Assembly (NCBI GenBank): GCA_019262145.1
Contig: CP076745.1
Coordinates: forward strand, 927,093-991,092
Origin: Candidatus Methanogranum gryphiswaldense
GTDB lineage: Archaea; Thermoplasmatota; Thermoplasmata; Methanomassiliicoccales; Methanomethylophilaceae
Direction of reading: 5' to 3'
Length of the DNA: 64,000 nt
Below, piece after piece: positions 9,720 through 17,301 of this stretch. How positions within the stretch are numbered: the first letter of the stretch is position 1; every line of letters begins with the position of its first letter. The notes beneath the pieces were generated by a model that made no database searches, was not told the DNA's origin, and was given only the letters and a program-made list of their open reading frames with translations. A program made the position numbers and the translations under genes.

Positions 9720-10445
9720 ATGGCAGACATACAGGGATTTGCGGATGCACATCTACACATTGTCGATGTAGAGAAACAAGGCGGATATCCTGATATCGAA
9801 AATGCATCCCTGTTGCTGTCGTGCACATCATCCTTTGATCAATGGGAAGAACAGAGAAAGATGGACGCAGCTGATTCGAGGATATTCCCATTCTATGGTA
9901 TACATCCTTGGTTCGTCTCTACAGCACCTTCCGATTATATTGATCTGCTTCACACATTCCTAAAAAGAGACGAGCGTTCAGGTGTAGGCGAGATAGGGAT
10001 CGATAAGACCCACCCCATATTAGATCTGCAGATGGAAATGTTCAATGCACAGATGGAAGTGGCCAACGAACTTAAAAGGCCGGTGACCATCCATATGGTA
10101 GGCACAGAGGCAGAGACGCTAAAGGTCATAAAGGATCAAAGAATGAAGGTCCCTGTGATACTCCATTCGTATTCAGGACCTGATAGCTACATCGGAGCCT
10201 TCTCCAAACAAGAATGTTATTTCTCCATATCTCCCAGGATACTTCAGAAATCTGAGATAAGGATAATGCGTCTACTTTCTACCATACCGGATGACAGATT
10301 GCTTATAGAGACCGACGCCCCGATACGGAGCCGCAACTGCAATGATATGGCACATCTTATCAAGATACTCGCGGGGTTCAAATCCATGACGACATCCGAA
10401 TTGGTTGCCCTTACTAAGAACAACACCATGAGAGTGATCGGTTGA
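9720..10445 (+). CDS. TatD family metal-dependent hydrolase
   Basis: TatD proteins are TIM-barrel metal hydrolases, often acting as deoxyribonucleases or quality-control enzymes. The 241-residue product keeps the N-terminal metal site DAHLHI, GIHPW, the metal-bridging GEIGID, IHMVG, HSYSGP and the terminal ETDAP aspartate motif. It is a little short and diverged from bacterial TatD, so the precise substrate is uncertain. It lies 6 bases after cysteine synthase and overlaps the next start in a TTGA junction, so translation is probably coupled. Confidence 0.82.
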   Translation: MADIQGFADAHLHIVDVEKQGGYPDIENASLLLSCTSSFDQWEEQRKMDAADSRIFPFYGIHPWFVSTAPSDYIDLLHTFLKRDERSGVGEIGIDKTHPILDLQMEMFNAQMEVANELKRPVTIHMVGTEAETLKVIKDQRMKVPVILHSYSGPDSYIGAFSKQECYFSISPRILQKSEIRIMRLLSTIPDDRLLIETDAPIRSRNCNDMAHLIKILAGFKSMTTSELVALTKNNTMRVIG

Positions 10446-11149
10446 ACACTTCCAGATCCGCGAGGACTGAACTTATCATAGGTCAAGACGGACTGGACCG
10501 TATGGGATCTGCACGTGCGGTGGTCGCAGGTGCTGGAGCTGTCGGCGGTTATGCTTTTGAGGCACTTGTACGCGTAGGAATTGGACATATTCGTGTCATT
10601 GATGGCGACAGCATTGTGGAAAGCAATCTAAACCGCCAGATACTGGCAACATATGACACGATCGGACGTCCGAAGGCCGTATTGGCCAAAGAAAGGGCAT
10701 TATCCATCAATCCCACCATAGATGTAGATTCTGTCGAATGCCTGATCACAAAAGATACTGATTTTCAGGAACTGATAGGCCGTCCAGATATACTGATAGA
10801 CGCAATAGATACGATAGGGAACAAAACAGCACTGCTCAGATATGCCTCTGAAAACAACATACGTACGTTCTCATCCATGGGTGCAGCTCTGCATATGGAT
10901 ACGACGGCGATACATATTGCCACCCTCAATAGAACACGGGTTTGTCCATTAGCATCTGCTCTTAGATCGAACTTGAGAGACGTGAACACATCCAATATAA
11001 CGTGTGTGTATTCGGAAGAACAACCTGTCGTTACCCCTACAATGAAAGATGAACGCGGAAAAAGTGTTCTGGGTTCACTTCCAACTGTACCGGCGATCTT
11101 CGGAATGACTCTTGCCAACGAGGCAATAAAATTCATAATTTCAAAATGA
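10442..11149 (+). CDS. ThiF/TcdA-like E1 (ubiquitin-activating fold) enzyme
   Basis: The product (235 residues, TTG start overlapping the previous stop) has the Rossmann motif GAGAVGGYAFEAL and the E1-type DGDSIVESNLNRQ, where the arginine contacts ATP. This layout matches TcdA (CsdL), which uses ATP to cyclise N6-threonylcarbamoyladenosine in tRNA, better than ThiF, since zinc-binding CxxC pairs are absent. A different sulfur-carrier or substrate activation role is possible. The thiF of the thiamine cluster is a separate gene at the right edge of the window. Confidence 0.8.
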   Translation: MNTSRSARTELIIGQDGLDRMGSARAVVAGAGAVGGYAFEALVRVGIGHIRVIDGDSIVESNLNRQILATYDTIGRPKAVLAKERALSINPTIDVDSVECLITKDTDFQELIGRPDILIDAIDTIGNKTALLRYASENNIRTFSSMGAALHMDTTAIHIATLNRTRVCPLASALRSNLRDVNTSNITCVYSEEQPVVTPTMKDERGKSVLGSLPTVPAIFGMTLANEAIKFIISK

Positions 11150-11323
11150 GGATCGCATCGGCGACCTGTGTAAGTTGAGCAATGGAAAACCTTCAATCAG
11201 CCAGTAGCCCCATTACCTGATCGAGAACAGCTCCTTAGCACACAAATGGACGCTCTGAGTATCACATTGGACAACTTAATATAATGCCGCTACAATATAT
11301 AATTTCACAGAGGGAGATGGACC

Positions 11324-12250
11324 GTGCCTATTAAGATACCTGATGACCTTCCAGCTGTATCAACTTTGGAAGCTGAGAATATCTTCGTAATGACCGAAAA
11401 ACGTGCGGTCTCACAGGATATACGTTCCCTCAAAATTCTGATCCTCAATCTAATGCCTACAAAAGTAGAAACAGAGATTCAAATATTGCGTCTTCTTAGT
11501 AACAGCCCTCTGCAGACAGACATTTTCTTATTGCAGATGGCCACTCATAACTCTAAAAATACATCTCAAGAGTACCTGAACAAATTCTATTACACCTTTG
11601 ATGAGGTAAAGGACCAAAAGTTCGATGGCATGATAATAACCGGAGCTCCAGTCGAAAATATAGATTTCGAAGAAGTGGATTATTGGCCAGAACTCTGTGA
11701 TATAATGGAATGGTCCAAAAAGAACGTCTTCTCTACTTTCCACATATGCTGGGGTGCTCAGGCCGGACTGTATCACCATTACGGCATACCCAAATATCCA
11801 CTCAATGAGAAGATGTCTGGTGTCTTCGAGCATTTCATATTAAACATGCAAGAACCCTTGCTAAGAGGCTTTGACGACGTATTCAATCTGCCACATTCCA
11901 GGCATACCGAGGTACATGCCAGTGACATCTATCGCGTACCGCGCCTTCATATCGTGGCAATGTCCGAGAAAGCAGGAGTTGGTATCGTGGTATCAGAAAA
12001 ATGCGGACAAATATTTGTATTGGGTCATGCAGAATATGATAAGACCACATTAGCCAACGAATATGACCGTGATACTGGCCGCGGAATAAATCCACATATA
12101 CCTGACAATTATTTCCCTAAAAATGATGTTCAGAATGATCCAGTGGTTAAATGGAGAAGCCACGCAACGCTGCTCTTCACAAACTGGCTCAACTACTACG
12201 TATATCAGGGAACACCATACGATGTTAATGACATAGGAAAGGATGCATAA
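11324..12250 (+). CDS. metA: Homoserine O-acetyltransferase (MetA family)
   Basis: MetA-type enzymes acylate homoserine as the first committed methionine step. The 308-residue product has the catalytic cysteine in [16 protein letters not shown] and the LGHAEYD glutamate motif. The acyl-donor position reads APVE, as in Bacillus-type MetA enzymes that use acetyl-CoA, instead of the APLG of succinyl-specific E. coli MetA; acetyl specificity is thus predicted (inference). That fits MetY at 57565-58893, which uses O-acetylhomoserine. The GTG start follows GGGAGATGG. The next gene overlaps by one base. Confidence 0.93.
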   Translation: MPIKIPDDLPAVSTLEAENIFVMTEKRAVSQDIRSLKILILNLMPTKVETEIQILRLLSNSPLQTDIFLLQMATHNSKNTSQEYLNKFYYTFDEVKDQKFDGMIITGAPVENIDFEEVDYWPELCDIMEWSKKNVFSTFHICWGAQAGLYHHYGIPKYPLNEKMSGVFEHFILNMQEPLLRGFDDVFNLPHSRHTEVHASDIYRVPRLHIVAMSEKAGVGIVVSEKCGQIFVLGHAEYDKTTLANEYDRDTGRGINPHIPDNYFPKNDVQNDPVVKWRSHATLLFTNWLNYYVYQGTPYDVNDIGKDA

Positions 12251-12633
12251 TGTCTATAGAATCGATTTCAACAGATAAAGCGCCCCTGGCGGCTGGCCCT
12301 TACTCACAGGCCATAAAAGTTAACGATATGATATTTACCGCAGGTTTGATACCTGTGGACCCTAAAACGGGAAAAATACCAGAAGAAATAGAAGATCAAA
12401 CGAAACAGGTCATGGAAAACGTAATGGCTGTCCTCGCGGCATGTGGCGCGAAGAACAAGAACATTGTAAAGACAACGATATACCTTACCGATATGAAGAC
12501 ATTCAGCACTGTGAACGGCATATATTCGATCTATCTAGAACAACCTTATCCGGTAAGATCGTGCATTGAAGCAAAAAGTCTACCTAAAGGCGTGAAGATA
12601 ATGGTGGATGCTATCGCATACATCGGAAAATGA
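12250..12633 (+). CDS. ridA: RidA family enamine/imine deaminase
   Basis: RidA hydrolyses reactive 2-aminoacrylate and similar enamines released by PLP enzymes. The 127-residue product has the family pattern: N-terminal AAGPYSQAI, the FTAGLIPVDP strand, and the C-terminal RSCIEAKSLPKGV, with the arginine that binds the substrate carboxylate. The ATG shares its A with the TAA stop of metA, a sign of coupled translation. Placing RidA beside PLP-linked sulfur amino acid enzymes is sensible. Its TGA abuts the convergent radical SAM gene. Confidence 0.93.
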   Translation: MSIESISTDKAPLAAGPYSQAIKVNDMIFTAGLIPVDPKTGKIPEEIEDQTKQVMENVMAVLAACGAKNKNIVKTTIYLTDMKTFSTVNGIYSIYLEQPYPVRSCIEAKSLPKGVKIMVDAIAYIGK

Positions 12634-13779
12634 TCATATATTGATTATCTTGGGATTTACGAGTTTACCAATAATGGCGTCGCGGACGTATTTATTATAC
12701 TGACTGAGATCAGGCTTATCCCTTAGTATCTCTTCTGATACATCCATTACATGCCTAAAGACACCTTTGAATATCCTACATGAGTTTCCACCGATATTCT
12801 CGATACCACATTCGTAACAGGCATCTATACTGCACCCACCGTTACAATGGTCGAAGAACTCGCATTCTAATTTGCATTTCTCTCTTCTGGCTATTGTACC
12901 TAACAAGATCTGTCTGAATCCTTCGGTCATGAATACTTCATTTATGTGCTCTATATCCGCGATGTTCGCAAGACGATATTTCTCTGGGCAATTCTTGGCA
13001 CATGGATAGACATCCCCGTTAGGATAGATGCATAGCCATTTTGTGAGACATGAATTATGTGCACAATCTGAGTCAACCGATTCTCCCAATGCATTCAAAA
13101 GATACAGATAATGTGGTATCAGTGGAACATCGGAATCCTTGTCAAAAAGCCATTCATCGAATGCTTTGATACTCTCTGAAATATATTGGTCAGCATCCGG
13201 TATCAAAGATGTATCATCCGCTGCACATCCGGAAGGAATGATCGGAGACAAAGATAGGTTTATGTTCCTGTCTCTAAAGTATCTATAAAGTTCGACCTGT
13301 TTTCCTACTGTCTCGGAAGATATTGTAGAATTCACAGAGAATACGTGCTCTTTCTTAGAAAGATAGACCAGATTCTTATCTACAAGCTCTCCTTTTTGCC
13401 TCAATACACCGTCATAAGGTCCCTCGAAGGATATGCCGATATTAATCTGATTTTCCCTACAGAAATTAGCAAATTTTCTATCGATGAAAGTACCGTTTGT
13501 CTGTATGGTGTTCCCTACTCTGTGAGTGCCCTTGCCAAAATATTTGTTTTGAAATGAAATGACATCCCTATAAAATTGAATGGAGAGCATCATCGGCTCA
13601 CCTCCGTGCCATATGAACCACGCAGACTCATACTCTTCAGAGATCAAACGAAACAACTTGTCCAATGTGCCAGATGATATGCAGCCCGAAACCCTTTCTT
13701 CCTGTCTATGATAGCAATGCCTGCAATCGAGATTGCACGCCATTGTTGGTTTTATTACAACCGAGATGTAAGGGTTCAT
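12634..13779 (-). CDS. Radical SAM/SPASM peptide-modifying enzyme
   Basis: The 381-residue enzyme has the radical SAM cluster motif C15-x3-C19-x2-C22 (ACNLDCRHCYH), the SAM-binding WHGGEP, and a long C-terminal SPASM region: CLTKWLCIYPNGDVYPCAKNC, then CKLECEFFDHCNGGCSIDACYECG, enough cysteines for two auxiliary 4Fe-4S clusters. This matches the anSME-like family, which includes sactipeptide and ranthipeptide maturases. No sulfatase lies nearby. Instead, 30 bases upstream on the same strand is a gene for a small cysteine-rich protein (13810-14106), its probable substrate. Thioether crosslinking of that peptide is inferred, not shown. Confidence 0.92.
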   Translation of the reverse strand: MNPYISVVIKPTMACNLDCRHCYHRQEERVSGCISSGTLDKLFRLISEEYESAWFIWHGGEPMMLSIQFYRDVISFQNKYFGKGTHRVGNTIQTNGTFIDRKFANFCRENQINIGISFEGPYDGVLRQKGELVDKNLVYLSKKEHVFSVNSTISSETVGKQVELYRYFRDRNINLSLSPIIPSGCAADDTSLIPDADQYISESIKAFDEWLFDKDSDVPLIPHYLYLLNALGESVDSDCAHNSCLTKWLCIYPNGDVYPCAKNCPEKYRLANIADIEHINEVFMTEGFRQILLGTIARREKCKLECEFFDHCNGGCSIDACYECGIENIGGNSCRIFKGVFRHVMDVSEEILRDKPDLSQYNKYVRDAIIGKLVNPKIINI

Positions 13780-13809
13780 ATTCGACCGAATGAATATTCC
13801 AGATCAGGA

Positions 13810-14106
13810 TCAGAACGGCCAATATGTCCAAACGCCGTTGAATCCGTGTGTGCAATAACAGCAACATGCACAGCACACTACTGCACCGCCTACTATGGCA
13901 AGATGCCATCCCATGGAATTACAATACCCTTTCTCACTACAGCAACTGTAATCACACGGTTTGTCACCACCGTGTTCAGCAGTATCAACGCGATCGTTAT
14001 GGTCATTAGGGGCTTTCGCGTGCATAGCGATAGATGTGAATGCTGTAGGGGACTGGCTCATGTAAAGCGAGGTCAGTTCCTCAATAGATGAAGAGTTGTT
14101 GGACAT
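13810..14106 (-). CDS. Candidate RiPP precursor: Cys-rich 98-residue protein
   Basis: The product is 98 residues. The first half (leader, about 1-47) is polar, ends in EHGG, and is free of cysteine. The second half holds all ten cysteines at 51, 55, 56, 62, 78, 79, 81, 82, 83 and 85, in two clusters: CDYSCCSEKGYC, then CCACCCYC after the hydrophobic HLAIVGGAVV. It ends with the aromatic GVWTYWPF. ATG 14106 is selected by an AGGTGA site four bases upstream and a TATA box at 14155-14166. The gene is 30 bases before the radical SAM gene. Alternative: a small membrane protein with a cysteine-rich transmembrane end. Confidence 0.7.
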   Translation of the reverse strand: MSNNSSSIEELTSLYMSQSPTAFTSIAMHAKAPNDHNDRVDTAEHGGDKPCDYSCCSEKGYCNSMGWHLAIVGGAVVCCACCCYCTHGFNGVWTYWPF

Positions 14107-14154
14107 GATTTCACCTGACCGACTGGCATCGGTACCTTCCACCGAAATCGATAC

Positions 14155-14166
14155 GAATATATTAAA
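14155..14166. promoter_or_regulatory. Shared TATA box between RiPP-like operon and DUF5685 gene
   Basis: GAATATATTAAA (plus strand) reads as TTTAATATATTC on the minus strand. Its core AATATATT is symmetrical. It lies about 49 bases before the minus-strand precursor start and 35 before the plus-strand start at 14201, so one AT-rich element could serve both divergent transcripts. Confidence 0.55.
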
Positions 14167-14200
14167 GGTTCGAACCATTCCCCAATAAACATCACGAAAT

Positions 14201-15115
14201 ATGTTCGGCTATACGCTCCCTCGCTACGATAAGATGTCCTCTTCCGACCTGGCAATATACCAGAGATATTACTGTGAGACGTGCCATCAACTCAAACAGG
14301 AATTCGGACTCGTTTCTACCGCAACTGTGAACTATGATATGACATTCAACACAATTGTTATCAACTCTATCGCTGGCGACATACTGGATTTTGAAGGAAC
14401 CAAAAGATCACCGTTCTGTGTATTCTCAGATCCTAAGGCCGATTCAGATATGATGAGAAAAATGGCAGCATATACCGTACTCCTGACCAAATGGGAACTT
14501 GTCGATGACGATATAGACAAACCATCTCTGAGAACGGACCTGATCTCGCTAACCCTCGGAAAGGCAATCGCTAAAGCCGAGAAACTGTATCCCGAATACG
14601 ATAGGACCGTCGGAGAAGGATTTGGCAGATTGCATGACCTCGAAAAATCAGAATGCACTAATGCAATTAAAATGGGAAATGTATTCGGAAGGGCACTTTC
14701 AGTTGCTTTGAGTGATTTTGCTGGCGAAAAAACAAACAATACCCTAGAAGATCTGTTTACACAGCTAACCACATTGGTATATGTGCTTGATGCCATAGAT
14801 GACCTGGATGAGGACTATATTGACGAAACTTACAATCCATATCTGACCAATTGTGAAATGTTCATTAACAAAAAGGATTACATCTCAAAGAATGTCTATT
14901 ATTTATCTGATACAGTGAACAGCATCGTTGGTTCCATGCAAAGATCCTACAATGATGTAAAAAAGGACATGCGTGCCTGTACTGGAGTATCTGATAACAT
15001 CATATACTTTGGTTTGCCGGAATCAGCAAAGAATGTACTATCTGGAACAAGCCAAGCGAAAGCAAGTGTGAAGAATGTGCTCAAAGGACACAAGGAACGT
15101 AATGCCTCATATTGA
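14201..15115 (+). CDS. DUF5685 family protein
   Basis: The 304-residue product begins MFGYTLPRYD and has YCETCHQL and NYDMTFN, the N-terminal signature of DUF5685. The central ALDAIDDLDEDYID acidic motif resembles the aspartate-rich motifs of helical prenyl-transferring enzymes, which is only suggestive. The protein appears soluble and helical, with a CxxC that could bind metal. No function is established for the family. It is divergent from the RiPP-like operon and may share its promoter, but nothing shows a functional link. Confidence 0.75.
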   Translation: MFGYTLPRYDKMSSSDLAIYQRYYCETCHQLKQEFGLVSTATVNYDMTFNTIVINSIAGDILDFEGTKRSPFCVFSDPKADSDMMRKMAAYTVLLTKWELVDDDIDKPSLRTDLISLTLGKAIAKAEKLYPEYDRTVGEGFGRLHDLEKSECTNAIKMGNVFGRALSVALSDFAGEKTNNTLEDLFTQLTTLVYVLDAIDDLDEDYIDETYNPYLTNCEMFINKKDYISKNVYYLSDTVNSIVGSMQRSYNDVKKDMRACTGVSDNIIYFGLPESAKNVLSGTSQAKASVKNVLKGHKERNASY

Positions 15116-15361
15116 ACGTCTTCCACATGGGTCATAATCAGTACATACATCTAACGTATCCACGCGGACCCCTTTTCTTGAACATGCCGTCACACCTTGA
15201 TCCACGATTAAACTCCTACAATTCTCACAAGACCCCGGACGATATCTCTCACATGTATTCTCCATTTGGGTCCTTTCATCTCTAATTGTACATAGCCAGA
15301 TCATATCCGAATGTATGCAAAATCTACATGTCTTGCACTTACGGTAATTCTCATTTGTCAT
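15107..15361 (-). CDS. Small cysteine-rich protein, probable metal-binding
   Basis: The 84-residue product contains ten cysteines, beginning KCKTCRFC and later CENC and CGRR, without hydrophobic segments. The spacing suggests two zinc or iron-sulfur sites. I recognise no family. It overlaps the 3' end of the DUF5685 gene by 9 bases on the opposite strand. Because the cysteines sit in pairs in a frame without other disturbance, I think it is a real gene, but the size leaves doubt. Confidence 0.6.
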   Translation of the reverse strand: MTNENYRKCKTCRFCIHSDMIWLCTIRDERTQMENTCERYRPGSCENCRSLIVDQGVTACSRKGVRVDTLDVCTDYDPCGRRSI

Positions 15362-15429
15362 CTATACCTGATTGCAGTATCGATAGATAAAACAGAAAGT
15401 AACAAAAACCACATGTCTATACGGATGCT

Positions 15430-15993
15430 ATGAAGATCAGGATAAGTTACATGGGAATTCCTTTTTCCAATTCCGAAGAGGCCGCCAACAAGTTCGCGGC
15501 ATCCATGGAATGGGATAGCATAGAACTTATTCCCATGATAACCTCGCAAGGCGTAGTTAACTCCCTTACATCCGGTGAATGCGACTATGGTGTCGTAGCA
15601 TCCAGTAATATCACCGCAGGACCGGTCATAGAGACCCAGGTAGCTTTGAAAGGGAGAAACGATATAATCGGCGTATCAACGGACATTGTTCCGATACACC
15701 ACTGTGTCTTTGTAAAAGACAAAAATATCCGTATAAGAACTGTATCTTCTCATATACAGGCACTCCTTCAGACCAAGGGCACTCTAGAAAAACTATATCC
15801 TGGCACAACTAGACTTGAAGTCGAGGATACAGCCTATGCAGCAAAAATGTTAGCAGGCGGAGAGCTGCCTGACGACACTGCCGTCGTATGCAGAAAGAAT
15901 GCCGGAGAATATTATGGTCTATTCATGGCTCACGAGAACATAGAGGACCGTAAGGATAACATGACCACATTCACACTTCTAAAGATGTCATGA
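15430..15993 (+). CDS. Prephenate dehydratase-like domain protein, orphan
   Basis: The 187-residue product resembles the catalytic domain of prephenate dehydratase: ECDYGVVASSNITAGPV corresponds to the family segment before the substrate pocket, and DNMTTF near the C-terminus corresponds to the catalytic TRF motif. Here that motif reads TTF, so the key arginine is absent, and there is no ACT regulatory domain. It may be a ligand-binding or altered-activity relative; it is unlikely to be an ordinary PheA. The 3' end overlaps the convergent acetyltransferase gene by 23 bases. Confidence 0.6.
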   Translation: MKIRISYMGIPFSNSEEAANKFAASMEWDSIELIPMITSQGVVNSLTSGECDYGVVASSNITAGPVIETQVALKGRNDIIGVSTDIVPIHHCVFVKDKNIRIRTVSSHIQALLQTKGTLEKLYPGTTRLEVEDTAYAAKMLAGGELPDDTAVVCRKNAGEYYGLFMAHENIEDRKDNMTTFTLLKMS

Positions 15994-16522
15994 TGTCTCT
16001 ACGTTCGATCCGTCCAAGTGTATAATGACGAACCTGATTTCTCTTCTTGCAAAGGTCTTCGAATTCCAACACCTTCTTGAAATTTGCTTTCTCCATACAT
16101 CTTCCTGATGCTTCATTCTCCGAATCGTAACGTGCCTGTATCCAAAGATAATCAGTATTGTCGAATATCCATCTACATACCGCACATAGGGCCTCGGTCA
16201 TTATCCCTTTGTTCCAATGATCCTTAGAAAGACAATATCCCAGCTCACAATATCTCTTGTTTGGGAAATCCTGCACCGCAGATATACTGCCGATGGGCAT
16301 GTTATACTTTTTTTGCGTTATGCACCAGTCCATGGAACCAAAACGATATTCACTGATACACGATGCGATATAAATCGCTGTGACATTGATGTCCGAATGA
16401 GCATTCCATGTTAGAAACTCTGTGACATCCTGATCGGACATCCAGCTATCATAACATGTTGGAACATCCGCCATCGTAAAACGCCTCAGATGAAGACGTT
16501 CGGTGAATATGGGCATCGTCAT
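15971..16522 (-). CDS. GNAT N-acetyltransferase, RimJ/RimL-like
   Basis: The product begins MTMPIFTERLHLRRFTMAD, the standard start of RimJ/RimL-type acetyltransferases, then has the ELGYCLSKDHWNKGIMTEAL acetyl-CoA loop and SENEASGRCMEKANFKK helix. These enzymes acetylate N-terminal amines or small molecules; the acceptor is unknown. ATG 16522 fits the family N-terminus better than an upstream in-frame start at 16588, which lies inside the preceding gene. It follows the zinc-ribbon gene on the same strand after only 10 bases, so the two are probably co-transcribed. Confidence 0.85.
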   Translation of the reverse strand: MTMPIFTERLHLRRFTMADVPTCYDSWMSDQDVTEFLTWNAHSDINVTAIYIASCISEYRFGSMDWCITQKKYNMPIGSISAVQDFPNKRYCELGYCLSKDHWNKGIMTEALCAVCRWIFDNTDYLWIQARYDSENEASGRCMEKANFKKVLEFEDLCKKRNQVRHYTLGRIERRDIMTSLEV

Positions 16523-16532
16523 ATCACAGGAA

Positions 16533-17195
16533 TTATATCCTGATGGAACAGTTGGCATAACCCTCACGAATAATACCATATATGACACTGAACGGAATGG
16601 ACGTTTTGACAGCTATGCCTGTACAAGTGTCTCCTTTCTTGTATGCGTCCAAAATCGACTTGACGAGTTGATCATCGTTGACAGATGATGATATCTTTCT
16701 CGATTCTAAAACATCGACCTTCTTGATGTTCTTCTTCTCAATACTCCATGAGGTGGACCTGCATTTAGGACATCTTTTCGGAGGCCAATCTCTCTTAGCC
16801 GTCCATTTATGTGAACATCTAAGGCAGTCGTATGTCCTCGGTGCTTCATTCCAATGGTATGTCCCACAACTTGGACATCTGCGAGGGTCCTCACTTGTAG
16901 ACCCCCATTCATAATTGCATCTTGCACAGGTCTTCAACTCAAAAGGCTTCATCCATATGGTAGACCTGCACGAAGGACAGTTACGGGGTATGCTATCCGT
17001 CTTCCTAGGCTTCCAGTGATAGGAACAACGTGAACACACGTAATATTTCGGTACTAGTATACCATTCCCGCTTTGAGCATTACCCGCCAAGACCTTCTGA
17101 TCCCCTACTACCAGAATATGTATCCAACTTAAAATATTATCCGTATATTCTTCATTGAAAGGACTATGAAATTCCGAATAATCTAATGAAAACAT
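16533..17195 (-). CDS. Triple zinc-ribbon protein with C-terminal HTH-like segment
   Basis: From ATG 17195 the product has about 220 residues. Three consecutive zinc ribbons are clear: CSRCSYHW...CPSC, CARCNYEWG...CPSC and CLRCSHKW...CPKC, each ending in a tryptophan-containing turn. The last 50 residues (AYKKGDTCTGIAVKTSIPFS) look like a helix-turn-helix. The combination suggests nucleic-acid binding, perhaps transcriptional control. It is divergent from the MFS exporter at 17302, leaving about 100 bases of shared upstream DNA, so regulation of that exporter is possible but unproven. Confidence 0.7.
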   Translation of the reverse strand: MFSLDYSEFHSPFNEEYTDNILSWIHILVVGDQKVLAGNAQSGNGILVPKYYVCSRCSYHWKPRKTDSIPRNCPSCRSTIWMKPFELKTCARCNYEWGSTSEDPRRCPSCGTYHWNEAPRTYDCLRCSHKWTAKRDWPPKRCPKCRSTSWSIEKKNIKKVDVLESRKISSSVNDDQLVKSILDAYKKGDTCTGIAVKTSIPFSVIYGIIREGYANCSIRI

Positions 17196-17301
17196 TACGA
17201 CATCCAAAGAAAATTTGTACTCAATAATAACGTCTATTGTCGATACCGAATGCCGCTGTTGGTCGTATAAGTTTGATATATTTGCATTATATTCACGGCC
17301 T

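Noticed and set aside
11150-11323. Riboswitch upstream of metA
   Set aside because: No SAM riboswitch core is recognisable, and an archaeal TATA-like element close to the start explains the region better.
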